Shown here in pieces: positions 17,066 through 26,144 of a stretch of DNA of 64,000 bases; within the stretch, counting starts at the first letter, position 1; each line of letters starts with the position of its first letter. Below the pieces are notes generated by a model, which searched no databases, had not been told where the DNA came from, and was given only the letters and a program-made list of their open reading frames with translations. Position numbers and translations under genes: made by a program. The stretch is from Mangrovimicrobium sediminis (GTDB lineage Bacteria; Pseudomonadota; Gammaproteobacteria; Pseudomonadales; Halieaceae), in the NCBI RefSeq assembly GCF_004745945.1, contig NZ_SRLE01000012.1, positions 124,001 through 188,000 of the forward strand. The letters run 5' to 3'.

Positions 17066-18288
17066 GCTGTCACCTCGTCGCGCACCGGCGCGTGGCTGCG
17101 CAGGCGCAGCAGGTTTGCCGCGCCGGCGAAGGTGGTCGCAGCGGCGATGTACATGTACAGGCTGAAACTGTCGGACAGGCTCAGGGTGAAGCTGAGCATA
17201 AGCGAACCCAGGCCGATGGCGACGCCGACGGCGCTGGTCAGCAACCCGAACACGCTGCTGTAGATGCCGATGGGGAAGTAGTCCGCCGTGGCGTAGGCCA
17301 GCACGTCCGCCTCGCCACCGAAGGACAAGCCGAGCAGGACTACGGCGAAACCCAGCGCCAGCAGCGACGTGGTATCCGATGCCAGTACAAGCAGGCCGAT
17401 GGCGGGTAGGCCCATGACAATGGCCGAGACCAGGTAGGTGGGCATGCGGTCCAGGGCGACGCCGGCGCCGAAGCGCCCGGCGAGTACGCCCACAGCAAAC
17501 ACCGAGACCATGTAGCCGGCCTGCGTGGCGTTGACGCCGTGCTCCAGCAGCATGACCTTGACCTGGGAGAACGCCAGCGCGTGTGGCAGGCTGCACAGGA
17601 AGGCGGCGGCGAGCACGATCCAGAACACCGGGCTGCGCGCGATGCCGGCGTAGTCGCGGCGCGCGTCACGCTGCTGGCGCCGCTGTGCCGGCGCGACCTT
17701 CTCCCGCGGCAGCAGCGCCAGGGTGAGCAGCCCCATCACGATGGAGAACCCGGCCAGCACCTGGTAGCCGGCGCGCCAGCCGAAGGCCTCGTTGTAGGCG
17801 GTGAGCAGCGGGCTGGCGAGGGCGCCGGCGACCGCCGGGCCGCAGGCGCAGATGGCCAGCGCCATGCCGCGGGCCAGGCTGAACTGCTCCGCCACCACGC
17901 GGCTGTACACCGTGGTGGTGGTGCTCATGCTGGCCAGGGCCTGGAACAACACGATGGCGTAGAACACGCCGATATCGCCGCTCATGCTGCTGAGCAGGAG
18001 CAGGCTGGCGGGGTAGCCGATGATTCCCGGCAGGGCCACCAGGCGCACGCCGTAGAGGTCGGTGAGCCGGCCCACCAGCGGAATGAGCAGCAGGGTGACC
18101 AGGTTGATGGCGCCGACCAGGGCGAATTGTGACTTGCTCCAGCCGAAGGCGTCGATCAGGTAGGGCCCGAAAATGCTGGTGACATAGGCGTTGAGCGCCA
18201 TGCCGGCGCTGAGCCCGATGGTGGCGGCGAGCAGCGGGCGCCAGCCCAGTCGGAACTCGCGCAGGTAGGCGGAAGTCGCGGGTGCCAT
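17062..18288 (-). CDS. MFS transporter
   Basis: 408 residues with about 12 predicted membrane helices and the MFS loop motif GRLTDLYGVRLV between helices 2 and 3. A cytoplasmic loop near PREKVAPAQRRQQRDARRD separates the two halves. The style is of the monocarboxylate/oxalate-formate (OFA-like) group. It sits in the inner membrane. The start is 2 nt from the stop of the MDR gene, and the stop overlaps the start of the PQQ dehydrogenase. Its place in the catabolic operon suggests uptake of an acid produced outside the membrane by the PQQ enzymes, or of the primary substrate. Confidence 0.87.
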   Translation of the reverse strand: MAPATSAYLREFRLGWRPLLAATIGLSAGMALNAYVTSIFGPYLIDAFGWSKSQFALVGAINLVTLLLIPLVGRLTDLYGVRLVALPGIIGYPASLLLLSSMSGDIGVFYAIVLFQALASMSTTTTVYSRVVAEQFSLARGMALAICACGPAVAGALASPLLTAYNEAFGWRAGYQVLAGFSIVMGLLTLALLPREKVAPAQRRQQRDARRDYAGIARSPVFWIVLAAAFLCSLPHALAFSQVKVMLLEHGVNATQAGYMVSVFAVGVLAGRFGAGVALDRMPTYLVSAIVMGLPAIGLLVLASDTTSLLALGFAVVLLGLSFGGEADVLAYATADYFPIGIYSSVFGLLTSAVGVAIGLGSLMLSFTLSLSDSFSLYMYIAAATTFAGAANLLRLRSHAPVRDEVTA

Positions 18289-18290
18289 GC

Positions 18291-19277
18291 TCAGTTTACC
18301 GTGAGGACGATTTTGCCGAGTTGGGTGTTGCCCTCGAGGTAGCGATACGCCTCGACCACCTCGGCGAGTGGGAAGGTGCTGTCGACCAGTGGCTGCAGCT
18401 TGCCGCTGGCAAGGCCGTTGCGAATGTAGTCGATGGCCGCCTCGCGCAGCGCCGGGTCCAGGAACAACTCGTAGGCGGCGTAACCGCGCAGGGTGAGGCC
18501 GTGGAACATGATGGGCTGCAGGGGCAGCGTGGCCTGGGTGCCGCCGAGTTCGCCGTAGAGAATCACCGTGCCGCGCGGTTGCAGCGCGCCGATGAGTCCC
18601 GCCAGTGCCTGGCCGCCGACCGCGTCGAACACCAGTGCCGCGCCCGCGCCATCGGTAATTTCCATGATTGTTGCTGGCACATCCTGTTCGTCGCTGACGA
18701 TGACATGGGCGGCGCCCTGTTCCAGCAGGCGCTGGGCCTTGCCGCGGCCGCGGGTGACGGCGATGGGCACGGCCCCCTCGGCGCGAGCGATCTGGATCGC
18801 CGCCAGGCCCACCGAGGAGGAGGCCGCGGTGATCACCACGGTATCGCCGGCGGCGACACGCCCGACCGCGACCAGCGCGTAGGCGGTGAGGTACTGCATC
18901 CAGGTGGCGGCGGCCTCCACTGCGGACTGGTTATCCGGGCTGCGCACCAGCATGTTGGCGGGGTAGAGGATGACCTCGGCGCAGGTGCCGTACTGTTCCA
19001 TGGACAGCCCGGGCAGGGTGGCGACGCGTTCACCTACAGACCAGCCCTCGACGCCTTCGCCGAGTGCCTGGATGCGCCCGGCGGCCTCGTAGCCGATGGT
19101 CGAGGGAAACTGTGGCGCGCCGAAGCCGCCGCTGCGGAACATGCTCTCGACCCGGTTCAGGCCGATGGCCTCGACGGTGATACTCACCTCGCCGGGGCCG
19201 GGCCGGGGTGCCGGCGACTGCTCGATCTGCAGTACTTCCGGTCCGCCCGTCCGATGGAAGCGAACGACATCTATCAT
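18291..19277 (-). CDS. Zinc-independent MDR oxidoreductase (quinone oxidoreductase type)
   Basis: About 328 residues from ATG 19277. The frame extends upstream, but MIDVVRFHRTGGPEVLQ is the normal family N-terminus. The nucleotide-binding segment AASSSVGLAAIQIA and the DAVGGQAL segment define a medium-chain dehydrogenase/reductase. The Cys and His zinc ligands of alcohol dehydrogenases are absent, so an NADPH quinone/enone reductase activity is likely. It is the promoter-proximal gene of the minus-strand catabolic set and is divergent from the TetR gene at 19368. This suggests that the regulator controls the set. Confidence 0.87.
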   Translation of the reverse strand: MIDVVRFHRTGGPEVLQIEQSPAPRPGPGEVSITVEAIGLNRVESMFRSGGFGAPQFPSTIGYEAAGRIQALGEGVEGWSVGERVATLPGLSMEQYGTCAEVILYPANMLVRSPDNQSAVEAAATWMQYLTAYALVAVGRVAAGDTVVITAASSSVGLAAIQIARAEGAVPIAVTRGRGKAQRLLEQGAAHVIVSDEQDVPATIMEITDGAGAALVFDAVGGQALAGLIGALQPRGTVILYGELGGTQATLPLQPIMFHGLTLRGYAAYELFLDPALREAAIDYIRNGLASGKLQPLVDSTFPLAEVVEAYRYLEGNTQLGKIVLTVN

Positions 19278-19304
19278 TATGGGTATGCGCTCTTGGACTT
19301 GTAA

Positions 19305-19320
19305 GTAAACGCGCGTTAAC
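19305..19320. promoter_or_regulatory. Near-perfect palindrome, candidate TetR operator
   Basis: GTAAACGCGCGTTAAC pairs with its own complement at 7 of 8 positions per half. It lies in the 90-nt gap between the divergent MDR and TetR genes, which is the usual place for a TetR-family autoregulatory operator. Confidence 0.5.
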
Positions 19321-19367
19321 CTAGCAACCGCCTCGAACCCAGTCAACCGATATCATTGGACCGACCG

Positions 19368-19967
19368 ATGACCACTCCCGCGACCATCAAGCGGCGCGAC
19401 CCGCAGCGCAGCCGGGCGAACATACTCGCCGCAGCCCAGGCGCTGTTCGCCGAACGCGGTTACGCGCAGACCGGCCTGCGCGAGATCGCCAGCCTCGCGG
19501 GGGTGTCCTCGACCCTGCTGGTGAAGTACTACGAGAGCAAGGCCGGGCTGTTCGAGGCGGCCCTGTCCAATGCTCTGGAACTGGAGTTCATCACCTCGGA
19601 GGATCGCTCGCGGTTCGGCGAGAACCTTGTGAGCGCGGTGCTCGACACCCGGCGCCCGATCACCATTCCCGCGATGCTTACATTGTCCATCGGCGATGCC
19701 GAGGCGGCGGCGATCTCCGCGCGCTTCGCCCGTCAGCACATTATCAAGCCGGTGGCGAAGTGGCTGGGGCCGCCGCGGGCCAGTGCACGTGCCTATACCA
19801 TCCTCATGCTGAGTACCGGCTTTATCATCTACAACCGGCATATCCTGATCGAGGAATCCAGTCCCGCGCGGGCCAGCGTGGCCAACTGGCTGGCGCATAC
19901 CGCCCAGGCTATCGTCGACGGCGACGAGAGCGCGCTTGAGGCCTACCAGCCCGCGTCCCGACGCTGA
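19368..19967 (+). CDS. TetR-family regulator
   Basis: 199 residues from ATG 19368. A TTG four codons earlier is possible but less likely. The N-terminal helix-turn-helix is typical: RSRANILAAAQALFAERGYAQTGLREIASLAGVSSTLLVKYYESKAGLF, cut here into its recognisable parts ILAAAQALFAERGY and TLLVKYYESK. The C-terminal ligand domain is not assignable. Divergent from the MDR-led catabolic operon with a near-palindrome between them, it is the probable repressor of that operon and of itself. Confidence 0.87.
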   Translation: MTTPATIKRRDPQRSRANILAAAQALFAERGYAQTGLREIASLAGVSSTLLVKYYESKAGLFEAALSNALELEFITSEDRSRFGENLVSAVLDTRRPITIPAMLTLSIGDAEAAAISARFARQHIIKPVAKWLGPPRASARAYTILMLSTGFIIYNRHILIEESSPARASVANWLAHTAQAIVDGDESALEAYQPASRR

Positions 19968-20149
19968 TTGCAGCGCCCGCCGAGTCCGTCGCGCGCGGCA
20001 TGCGCATGGATGTCAATGCGCGTGTGCTGGGACTATACTTCGCCTGAGAAACTGTTGGCCTCCCGGTGACGATGCGAGGCAGTGGTGCCAGCCTCACTGA
20101 CAGTTTCCGCCGGGAAACGCAGCCGCAGTAGCACGGAAGCGGAGGTTGC

Positions 20150-20212
20150 ATGACCACGCCCCTGGAAAATGATTTTCCCCCTCTCGTAGCGCCGGCCGGC
20201 GCCGGGACCTGA
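20150..20212 (+). CDS. 20-codon ORF in frame with and directly before the GGDEF-EAL gene
   Basis: ATG 20150 has a strong ribosome binding site (GCGGAGG, 4 nt spacing) and encodes 20 residues, ending at TGA 20210-20212. The GTG at 20219 lies 6 nt further in the same frame. The weakly supported GTG start of the large gene may therefore depend on translation of this leader. Alternatively the gene once began at 20150 and acquired a stop. No sequence similarity is recognised. Confidence 0.45.
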   Translation: MTTPLENDFPPLVAPAGAGT

Positions 20213-20218
20213 CCGTCC

Positions 20219-23200
20219 GTGGATACCATCCTGGTCATCGATGCCGACGGCGACAGCCGCGATTTCCTGCGCGCCTCGCTGGAATCCGCTGGCTATCGGG
20301 TGGTCTGTGCGCCCGACGGTGGCACTGGCCTGGAACTGGTGCGCAACGATCTTCCCCAACTGGTCCTTTGCGACATCCTCATGCCGGTGGTGGACGGCTA
20401 CGAATTTATCCGGCGCCTGCGCGCCGAGGCGGAGATCGCGGCCACGCCGGTCATATTCCACTCTGCGCTGAATACCGTCGAGGCGGCCTGCGAACTCGCC
20501 CACTTCGGCGGTGTCGTCCGCCTGCTGCCCAAACCCTGTGACCGCGAGGCGCTGCTGCGCGCCGTGCGCGAGACCCTGGAAGTGGCCGGGACCGCCGTGG
20601 CGCCCGAGGGGGTTACTGGCGAGCCGGCGGCACAGCTGCAAGCGGGCGTCTGCCCCTTGTCGGGAACAGTGCAGAGCCACCTGGTGCTGGGCCAGCGTAT
20701 CGCCAGGTTGCTCGAACTGAGCCAGCAACTCGCCGCACAGGGCGACCCTGCCACGTTGCTGGGCACCGCCTGCGATGGCGCGCGGGAGCTCGCCGGGGCG
20801 GACTGCGCCCTGTTGATGGTTACCTCGGGCGACGGTGCGGTTGCGGAGCATGTCGCCACCAGCGGCGTCCCCGGTGCCTGTCGCGTGACGGAACCCGGTG
20901 GCGGCGTGCTCGACCGGGTCCTGTCCCAGGGGGTTAGCATCATCCTGGCGGGGGAGGACCTGCGTACGGCGCAAGCGGAACTGCCCGCGGACTTGCCGCT
21001 GGGCGCCGCGCTGCTGGTGGTGCCGGTGCCGGGACCGGTCACAAGAGCCCAGCGCAACCTCGGCTGGCTGTGCGTGACCGGCGTTGGCTTCAACGCGGAG
21101 GACGAGATGCTGGTGTCGCTGCTCGCGGCGCGGGCCGGGCGTTGCTACGCGGGCGCCTGCCCTGACCAGCACGCGCTGGAGCAGGTGGATCCGCTCGAGG
21201 AAGAGATCAGCCGGCACAACCGCACCCAGCTGCACCTGCTGACCCAGTTCGAGGTTTCCCAGGTACTGGCTACTGACGCGTCCTACGAGGAAATCGTGCC
21301 GGGCCTGTTGCGGGTGATCGGCGAGGCGCTGGAGTTCGCCGGCTGCTGGCTGTGGAGCTCCGAGGCCGAGGCAGGCCTGTTCCGCGTGCTCGATGGCTGG
21401 CACAGCGACCCGGGTGAGCTGGACGATTTCCGGCGCATCTCGCGCAACATCGAGGCGCGCGCGACCCAGAGCGAACTGCTGCAGTTGTCGATAGACGGCG
21501 ACCTGGTCTGGGTCGAGGACCTGCCCGCGGACACGCGCTTCGAGCACGGCGGTCCCGTCAGCAAACTGTTCGAACGCTACGGCTGGCACGCCGTCATTTC
21601 GCTGCCGATCAACCTGCGCGGCGAGGTGAAGGGAATCCTGACGCTGTTACTGCCGCAGGCGCGTCCCCGCGACGATGTGCTGCTGGACGCGCTCATCGGT
21701 ATCACCAACCAGATCGCGCAATTCCTCGAAGTCCGCCAGCAGCAGGAACACCTTGCCAAGCTCAACCGCCTGTACGCCATGCTCAGCGGCATCAATAACG
21801 CGGTAGTGCGGGTGCACGACCGCCACCGCCTGTTCCAGACTGCCTGCGACATCGCCGTCACCCACGGGAACTTCTGCCAGGTGTGGATCGGCCAGTTCCA
21901 CGACGACGGTGACCTCGGCGGCATCCTGGTATCCAACCGCACCGCGGAACATGAACTGGGTCCGGGCCAACTGGAGCAGATGTTGTCCAGCGAGCGCAAC
22001 CGCGATGCAGTGCGCCGGGCGCTGGAGCGGCGCCGTCCGGTGATCGACAACGCCATCCAGCGCGAGGGCGATGAACACCGCGATATCCCGCTGGCGCTGG
22101 AGGCGCAGCAGCGCGGCTGTCACTCGGCGGCGATGTTCCCGCTGCCGGGCAACCACGGTCTCGGCGGGCTGGTCGTGTTGTATGCACGGGAAAAGGATTT
22201 CTTCGACGAGCAGGAAGTCGCCCTGCTCGAGGAGTTCGCCTCTGATATCGCTTTTGCCGAGCAGTACCTGCGCAATGAAGAGCGCCTCAACCATCTCGCC
22301 TACAGCGACGCACTGACCGGCCTGAAGAACCGCACTGCGCTGTACGACCGGCTCGCCGGATTGACCGCGGGCGGCGAGGGCGGCGCGCCGTTTGCGCTGA
22401 TCCTGGCCAATATCAGCGGTTTTCACGATATCAACGAAGCGCTGGGGCACAGCAATGGCGACGCGCTGCTGATCCAGGTCGCGCGCATGCTGGAGGAGTG
22501 TGCCTGGGAGGCGGACTTCGTCGCCTGCCTCGGCGGCGACACCTTTGCCCTGGTCATGCTCAACAGCGTCGGTCGCGTGCAGGTCGACCGGGTGATGGAC
22601 AAGATCCAGCGCAACCTGCAGAACGGGTTCGTGGTGGCGCGGATTCCGGTCAACGTGGAGATGAGCATGGGCGTGGCGCTCTACCCCGAGCACGGCGCCA
22701 GCGCCGAGCTGCTCTGGCAACGCGCGGATATCGCCCTGCGCCAGGCGCGCCAGCGCTATCTCACCAGCCTCTACTACGCCAGCGATCTCGACAGCCACGA
22801 CCCGGCGCAGATCGCGGTAATCGGCGAGCTGCGCAACGCCATCGACCGCAACCAGTTGTGCCTGCACTACCAGCCAAAAATCGACCTGACCAGTGGCGAG
22901 GTGACCGGGGTGGAGGCACTGGTGCGCTGGCAGAGTCCGCAGCATGGCCTGTTGTATCCCGACAAGTTTATCCCGTTCGCCGAGCAGACCGACCTGATCA
23001 ACCCGCTCACCTACTGGGTGGTGCACACGGCGACGCGACAGGTGTTCGCCTGGAAACAGCGCGGCCTGGACCTGGAGCTGTCGGTGAATATTTCTGTACG
23101 CAACCTGCAGAACCCGCGCCTGAGCAGCGAGATACTGGCGTTGGCGCGCGACGCGGGCATCCCGCTGGAACGCCTGTTCCTGGAGGTGACCGAAAGCGCG

Positions 23201-23587
23201 ATCATGACCGACCCGTTCCACGCCATCGACGTGCTGGGGCGCTTGCGCGACGTCGGCATCCGGCTGTCGCTGGATGACTTCGGCATCGGCCAGTCGTCAC
23301 TCAGTTACCTGAAGAACCTGCCCTTCAACCGCCTGAAGATCGACAAGGCCTTCGTGATGGACCTGGAGGAACCGAGCAACCAGGTGATCGTGCAGGGGGT
23401 GATCGCCATCGCCCATGGACTCGGCCTCAGCGTCACTGCGGAGGGGATCGAAGACCAGGAAATGCTCGAGCGGGTTGCCGGTTACGGCTGCGATTACGGC
23501 CAGGGCTATCACATCAGCAAGCCGATGCCGGCGGAACAGATTCCGGACTGGATCACCCGGCGCCGCCGGCCGTTGGCGGCCTCCTGA
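20219..23587 (+). CDS. Response-regulator / GAF / degenerate GGDEF / EAL protein
   Basis: 1122 residues from GTG 20219. Residues 1-120 are a receiver domain with phosphoacceptor Asp52 (LCDILMPVVDG), Ser82 and Lys105. Residues about 155-330, 340-500 and 510-690 look like GAF-type sensor modules. Residues 700-850 are a GGDEF domain whose signature reads GGDTF (772-776), so cyclase activity is doubtful. Residues 865-1115 are an EAL domain with intact EALVRW (Glu899), NISVRN, TESAIM, SLDDFGIGQSS, KIDK, TAEGIED and the Gln of YGQGY. Cyclic-di-GMP hydrolysis is therefore expected, tuned by phosphorylation and GAF ligands. The cytoplasmic protein has no membrane segment. The partner kinase is not in the window. 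The start is discussed with the 20150 ORF. Confidence 0.9.
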   Translation: MDTILVIDADGDSRDFLRASLESAGYRVVCAPDGGTGLELVRNDLPQLVLCDILMPVVDGYEFIRRLRAEAEIAATPVIFHSALNTVEAACELAHFGGVVRLLPKPCDREALLRAVRETLEVAGTAVAPEGVTGEPAAQLQAGVCPLSGTVQSHLVLGQRIARLLELSQQLAAQGDPATLLGTACDGARELAGADCALLMVTSGDGAVAEHVATSGVPGACRVTEPGGGVLDRVLSQGVSIILAGEDLRTAQAELPADLPLGAALLVVPVPGPVTRAQRNLGWLCVTGVGFNAEDEMLVSLLAARAGRCYAGACPDQHALEQVDPLEEEISRHNRTQLHLLTQFEVSQVLATDASYEEIVPGLLRVIGEALEFAGCWLWSSEAEAGLFRVLDGWHSDPGELDDFRRISRNIEARATQSELLQLSIDGDLVWVEDLPADTRFEHGGPVSKLFERYGWHAVISLPINLRGEVKGILTLLLPQARPRDDVLLDALIGITNQIAQFLEVRQQQEHLAKLNRLYAMLSGINNAVVRVHDRHRLFQTACDIAVTHGNFCQVWIGQFHDDGDLGGILVSNRTAEHELGPGQLEQMLSSERNRDAVRRALERRRPVIDNAIQREGDEHRDIPLALEAQQRGCHSAAMFPLPGNHGLGGLVVLYAREKDFFDEQEVALLEEFASDIAFAEQYLRNEERLNHLAYSDALTGLKNRTALYDRLAGLTAGGEGGAPFALILANISGFHDINEALGHSNGDALLIQVARMLEECAWEADFVACLGGDTFALVMLNSVGRVQVDRVMDKIQRNLQNGFVVARIPVNVEMSMGVALYPEHGASAELLWQRADIALRQARQRYLTSLYYASDLDSHDPAQIAVIGELRNAIDRNQLCLHYQPKIDLTSGEVTGVEALVRWQSPQHGLLYPDKFIPFAEQTDLINPLTYWVVHTATRQVFAWKQRGLDLELSVNISVRNLQNPRLSSEILALARDAGIPLERLFLEVTESAIMTDPFHAIDVLGRLRDVGIRLSLDDFGIGQSSLSYLKNLPFNRLKIDKAFVMDLEEPSNQVIVQGVIAIAHGLGLSVTAEGIEDQEMLERVAGYGCDYGQGYHISKPMPAEQIPDWITRRRRPLAAS

Positions 23588-23591
23588 ACAG

Positions 23592-23615
23592 GCGGCCGGC
23601 CCGCGGGCCGGCCGC
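23592..23615. terminator. 24-bp perfect palindrome between convergent genes
   Basis: GCGGCCGGCCCG and its complement form a very stable hairpin 4 nt past the GGDEF-EAL stop and 18 nt before the stop of the convergent gene. A pyrimidine-rich stretch (CCTCCTTTTCC) follows at a distance. It probably acts as a bidirectional terminator. Confidence 0.6.
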
Positions 23616-23632
23616 ATTCTAACCTCCTTTTC

Positions 23633-25828
23633 CTACAGGCCGCTGGGGACCGCCGGACCCGGGTCGACGGTAATCGAGCGAATATTCCATCCGCCGGTCC
23701 ACCCGGTGTCTGCATGGTTGTTGGGCCACGGCGTGCCGTTGCGGCTTTCAAGCTGGCTCAACTCGAGGCTGAACGGGTTGGCCATACCGACCAGGAAGCG
23801 CGTGCCGGTGGGGTCCGCCTCGTCGGGACGCACGATGCGGTAGCCGTAGTTCAGGCCATTGCCGGCGCCGCCGGTGTCTGCCACGTAGAACTGGTTTCCG
23901 CCCGGCGCGTGACAGTACAGGTCGGCACCCCACTGCGACCGGCTGTCCTGGCCGAAAATCGTATAGCCGAGGTCCAGCGTGCCGAAGCACATGCGCTGGT
24001 CGGCGGGGTTGGCGGGGTTGTTCAGGTTAGCCGCCCAACTGTAGGAGCTGAGGTACAGGTAGTCGAGGTAGGGCGCCTCCTCCGCCTTGAGCTGCCCGGC
24101 GACGCTCATGCCCATGCCGCAAGGGCCGTCGCCGGTGGGACTCGGGTAGCTGGGTGTCCAGCCGGTGGCGACATCGACAAAATCGCCGGCGGCGTCGCTC
24201 CAGGTTGGCAGGGTGGGTTCGCCGCAGAGCAGTTCGATCGCCGCGGTGTCGATGCCGAGATCGGGCTGGATCGGGGCGCGCCAGAAAGTCGCCGCGCGGT
24301 TGGTCAACAGCAGCAGCCGAGCGGGCTGGCGCAGCGAGTAGCCGAAGCCAGCGCAGTAGGACGCGAGGCAGTAGGTGTGCAAAGTGGCGCCGTAGCCTGC
24401 GACATGCAGCGAGGACCAGTAGAGGTAACCGTCGGCGTTGAAGGCGACGATGGCGCCGCCGGAGGTGTTGGCTAACAATGCGCGGTCCGGTTCATAGGCG
24501 CCGAAGTCGAAGACCTTCTGCCAGTTGCCGGCATCGGCCGTGGTCAGTCCGGCCTCCCCGAACAGCGGACTCAGCCACACGCCGGAGGCCTCGCCGGGAT
24601 CGAAGCTCGGCTGGGTGGTGCTGGCGGCGATGCGGTAGCGGCCCTCCGTGTCCGGGCCGACCAGGGTGAACTCGCGCGGGTCGCCGTCGAGCATGCCGAC
24701 CTCCTGGAACTGGAACACCTGCAGCCGCCGCAGTTCGGGGAACTGCGATGGCGCGGTGCTGCCGGTCCAGCGTAACAACCGGCCGGTATCGCCGCTGGCG
24801 GAGCGCACGCCGAGGTAGAGATTGGCCGGCGTGCCGAAGTTGAAGCCTTTGCGCACATTGACGTAACCGCCGTACTGGCGCGAGCCGATATAGCGGGGTC
24901 CTTCGCCGCTGGTGTCGAAGGCGAGAATGAGCACGCCGAAGCCCAGTGCCGGGCCGCCACAGAACACGACCTGCTGATCGGGCGTCGGGGCACAGAAGCG
25001 GAACCCGGTCAGCTGCGAAGCCGCGGCCGCCGCGGCTGAACCCGCGGGCGTGTAGTCGGTGAGGACGCCGGTGTCACGATTCAACTCGTAGACGCGCGGT
25101 TGGCGCCAGTCGCCGCTGGGCGCGCGAAATCCCAGTTCCTTGGCAATCTGGCTCTCGCCGAATTCACAAAAATATTCGGGGCTGTTTGGCGCCGGGCACT
25201 GCCAGACCGTGTCCACGCCCTCTTCAAATACACACCCCGGTGCGGGTGCCGGGTCGGCCACCGGCGTTGCACTTGCTTCCAGGGGGAACGGCTCCGCGTC
25301 GTATTCCGCGGGCGTCGGTTCAAAAGAGCCGAGACCGAAACCGCCGGTGACACAGGCGGGGTTGGCGACCGTGCCGAACCACAGTCGGTGGCCCTCGCCA
25401 GGCTCACTGTCGGGCAGCTTCACCTGCGCAACCCCCCACGGGTACGACTGGTTCTGCTTGCGGCGGCTGTTCACGCACTCCCCGCCGGACGGGGTCGGGT
25501 AGGGTTCGCCGATGCCGGCGAAACACTCGTCGCCGCCGCTGCCGTCGCTACCTGGGGACAGCCCGAAGTTGGGGCTGGCATCGCTGGCCTGGGTAAGGAT
25601 CTGGATGCTGGCGGGGGTCGTCGCCTGGGCATTGTCGAGTTCGCCGGCGGCGGCGCGCAGCGCGCTCAGGTCCGCGGCGGGCATGCTGCCGATGCGGTGG
25701 CTGGCGGCGTCGACGTCGATGCCGGCTGGCGGAACCGTGAACGGTCCGTAGACCTCGGCGCCGGCAGCGAATGCACCGCTGACGGCGCAGCTGAGGAGTG
25801 TGGCACAGAAATATCTTATTCCCTTCAT
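23633..25828 (-). CDS. Secreted protein of unknown function, copy 2
   Basis: 731 residues from ATG 25828. GGAGAG is 8 nt upstream and the next residues form a signal peptide (FCATLLSCAVSGAFA). An ATG 39 codons earlier has no such features. It is a full-length paralogue of the 1474-3642 product, with the same motifs in the same order (RKQNQSYPWG, GDPREFTLVGPD, DGYLYWSSLHV, QRMCFGTLDLGY, LNYGYRIVRP) and many conserved Cys, suggesting disulfides in an exported all-beta protein. Like copy 1 it is divergently transcribed from an exported peptidase-family gene. No enzymatic motif or named family is recognised. Confidence 0.8.
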   Translation of the reverse strand: MKGIRYFCATLLSCAVSGAFAAGAEVYGPFTVPPAGIDVDAASHRIGSMPAADLSALRAAAGELDNAQATTPASIQILTQASDASPNFGLSPGSDGSGGDECFAGIGEPYPTPSGGECVNSRRKQNQSYPWGVAQVKLPDSEPGEGHRLWFGTVANPACVTGGFGLGSFEPTPAEYDAEPFPLEASATPVADPAPAPGCVFEEGVDTVWQCPAPNSPEYFCEFGESQIAKELGFRAPSGDWRQPRVYELNRDTGVLTDYTPAGSAAAAAASQLTGFRFCAPTPDQQVVFCGGPALGFGVLILAFDTSGEGPRYIGSRQYGGYVNVRKGFNFGTPANLYLGVRSASGDTGRLLRWTGSTAPSQFPELRRLQVFQFQEVGMLDGDPREFTLVGPDTEGRYRIAASTTQPSFDPGEASGVWLSPLFGEAGLTTADAGNWQKVFDFGAYEPDRALLANTSGGAIVAFNADGYLYWSSLHVAGYGATLHTYCLASYCAGFGYSLRQPARLLLLTNRAATFWRAPIQPDLGIDTAAIELLCGEPTLPTWSDAAGDFVDVATGWTPSYPSPTGDGPCGMGMSVAGQLKAEEAPYLDYLYLSSYSWAANLNNPANPADQRMCFGTLDLGYTIFGQDSRSQWGADLYCHAPGGNQFYVADTGGAGNGLNYGYRIVRPDEADPTGTRFLVGMANPFSLELSQLESRNGTPWPNNHADTGWTGGWNIRSITVDPGPAVPSGL

Positions 25829-26144
25829 CAGAGACTCTCCGTTTTCTCTCAATCTGGCGGGATGAAATTGTTGGTTGGACTGGCCAGAGCTAGCGGTCAA
25901 GGTGGAAACACGTCCCTCAACGCCATTCGAGTATATGTGGAGCAAAACCGGGTTGCGTAGACTGTTTTCTCGCGAGGAGAGACCCGTGATATAACTTTTA
26001 GCCTGTTTTTACAGGGGTTTTTTGCGATATTGGCCCGTGTGGGTAGTTGCCTGGCGTCATCTACCACCTTGGAGGTAGTTACCTTGCGGGCGCGCGCCGT
26101 CGCGGGCACACTCCCCGCTGTTATTCTGGTCGAGATTGCAGCCG
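25829..26144. other. Intergenic region between copy 2 and the M2 peptidase
   Basis: 316 bases, more AT-rich than the surroundings. It must hold two divergent promoters. A small hairpin CCTGT-TTTT-ACAGG followed by GGTTTTTT (26002-26022) looks like a weak plus-strand terminator or attenuator. CTACC/GGTAG forms another short stem near 26062. I see no gene. Confidence 0.4.

Noticed and set aside
17066..17596. N-terminal extension of the PQQ dehydrogenase to 827 residues
   Set aside because: The extra part is an Arg/His/Gly-rich shadow of the MFS gene. GTG 17065 gives a proper signal peptide and a GTGA overlap.
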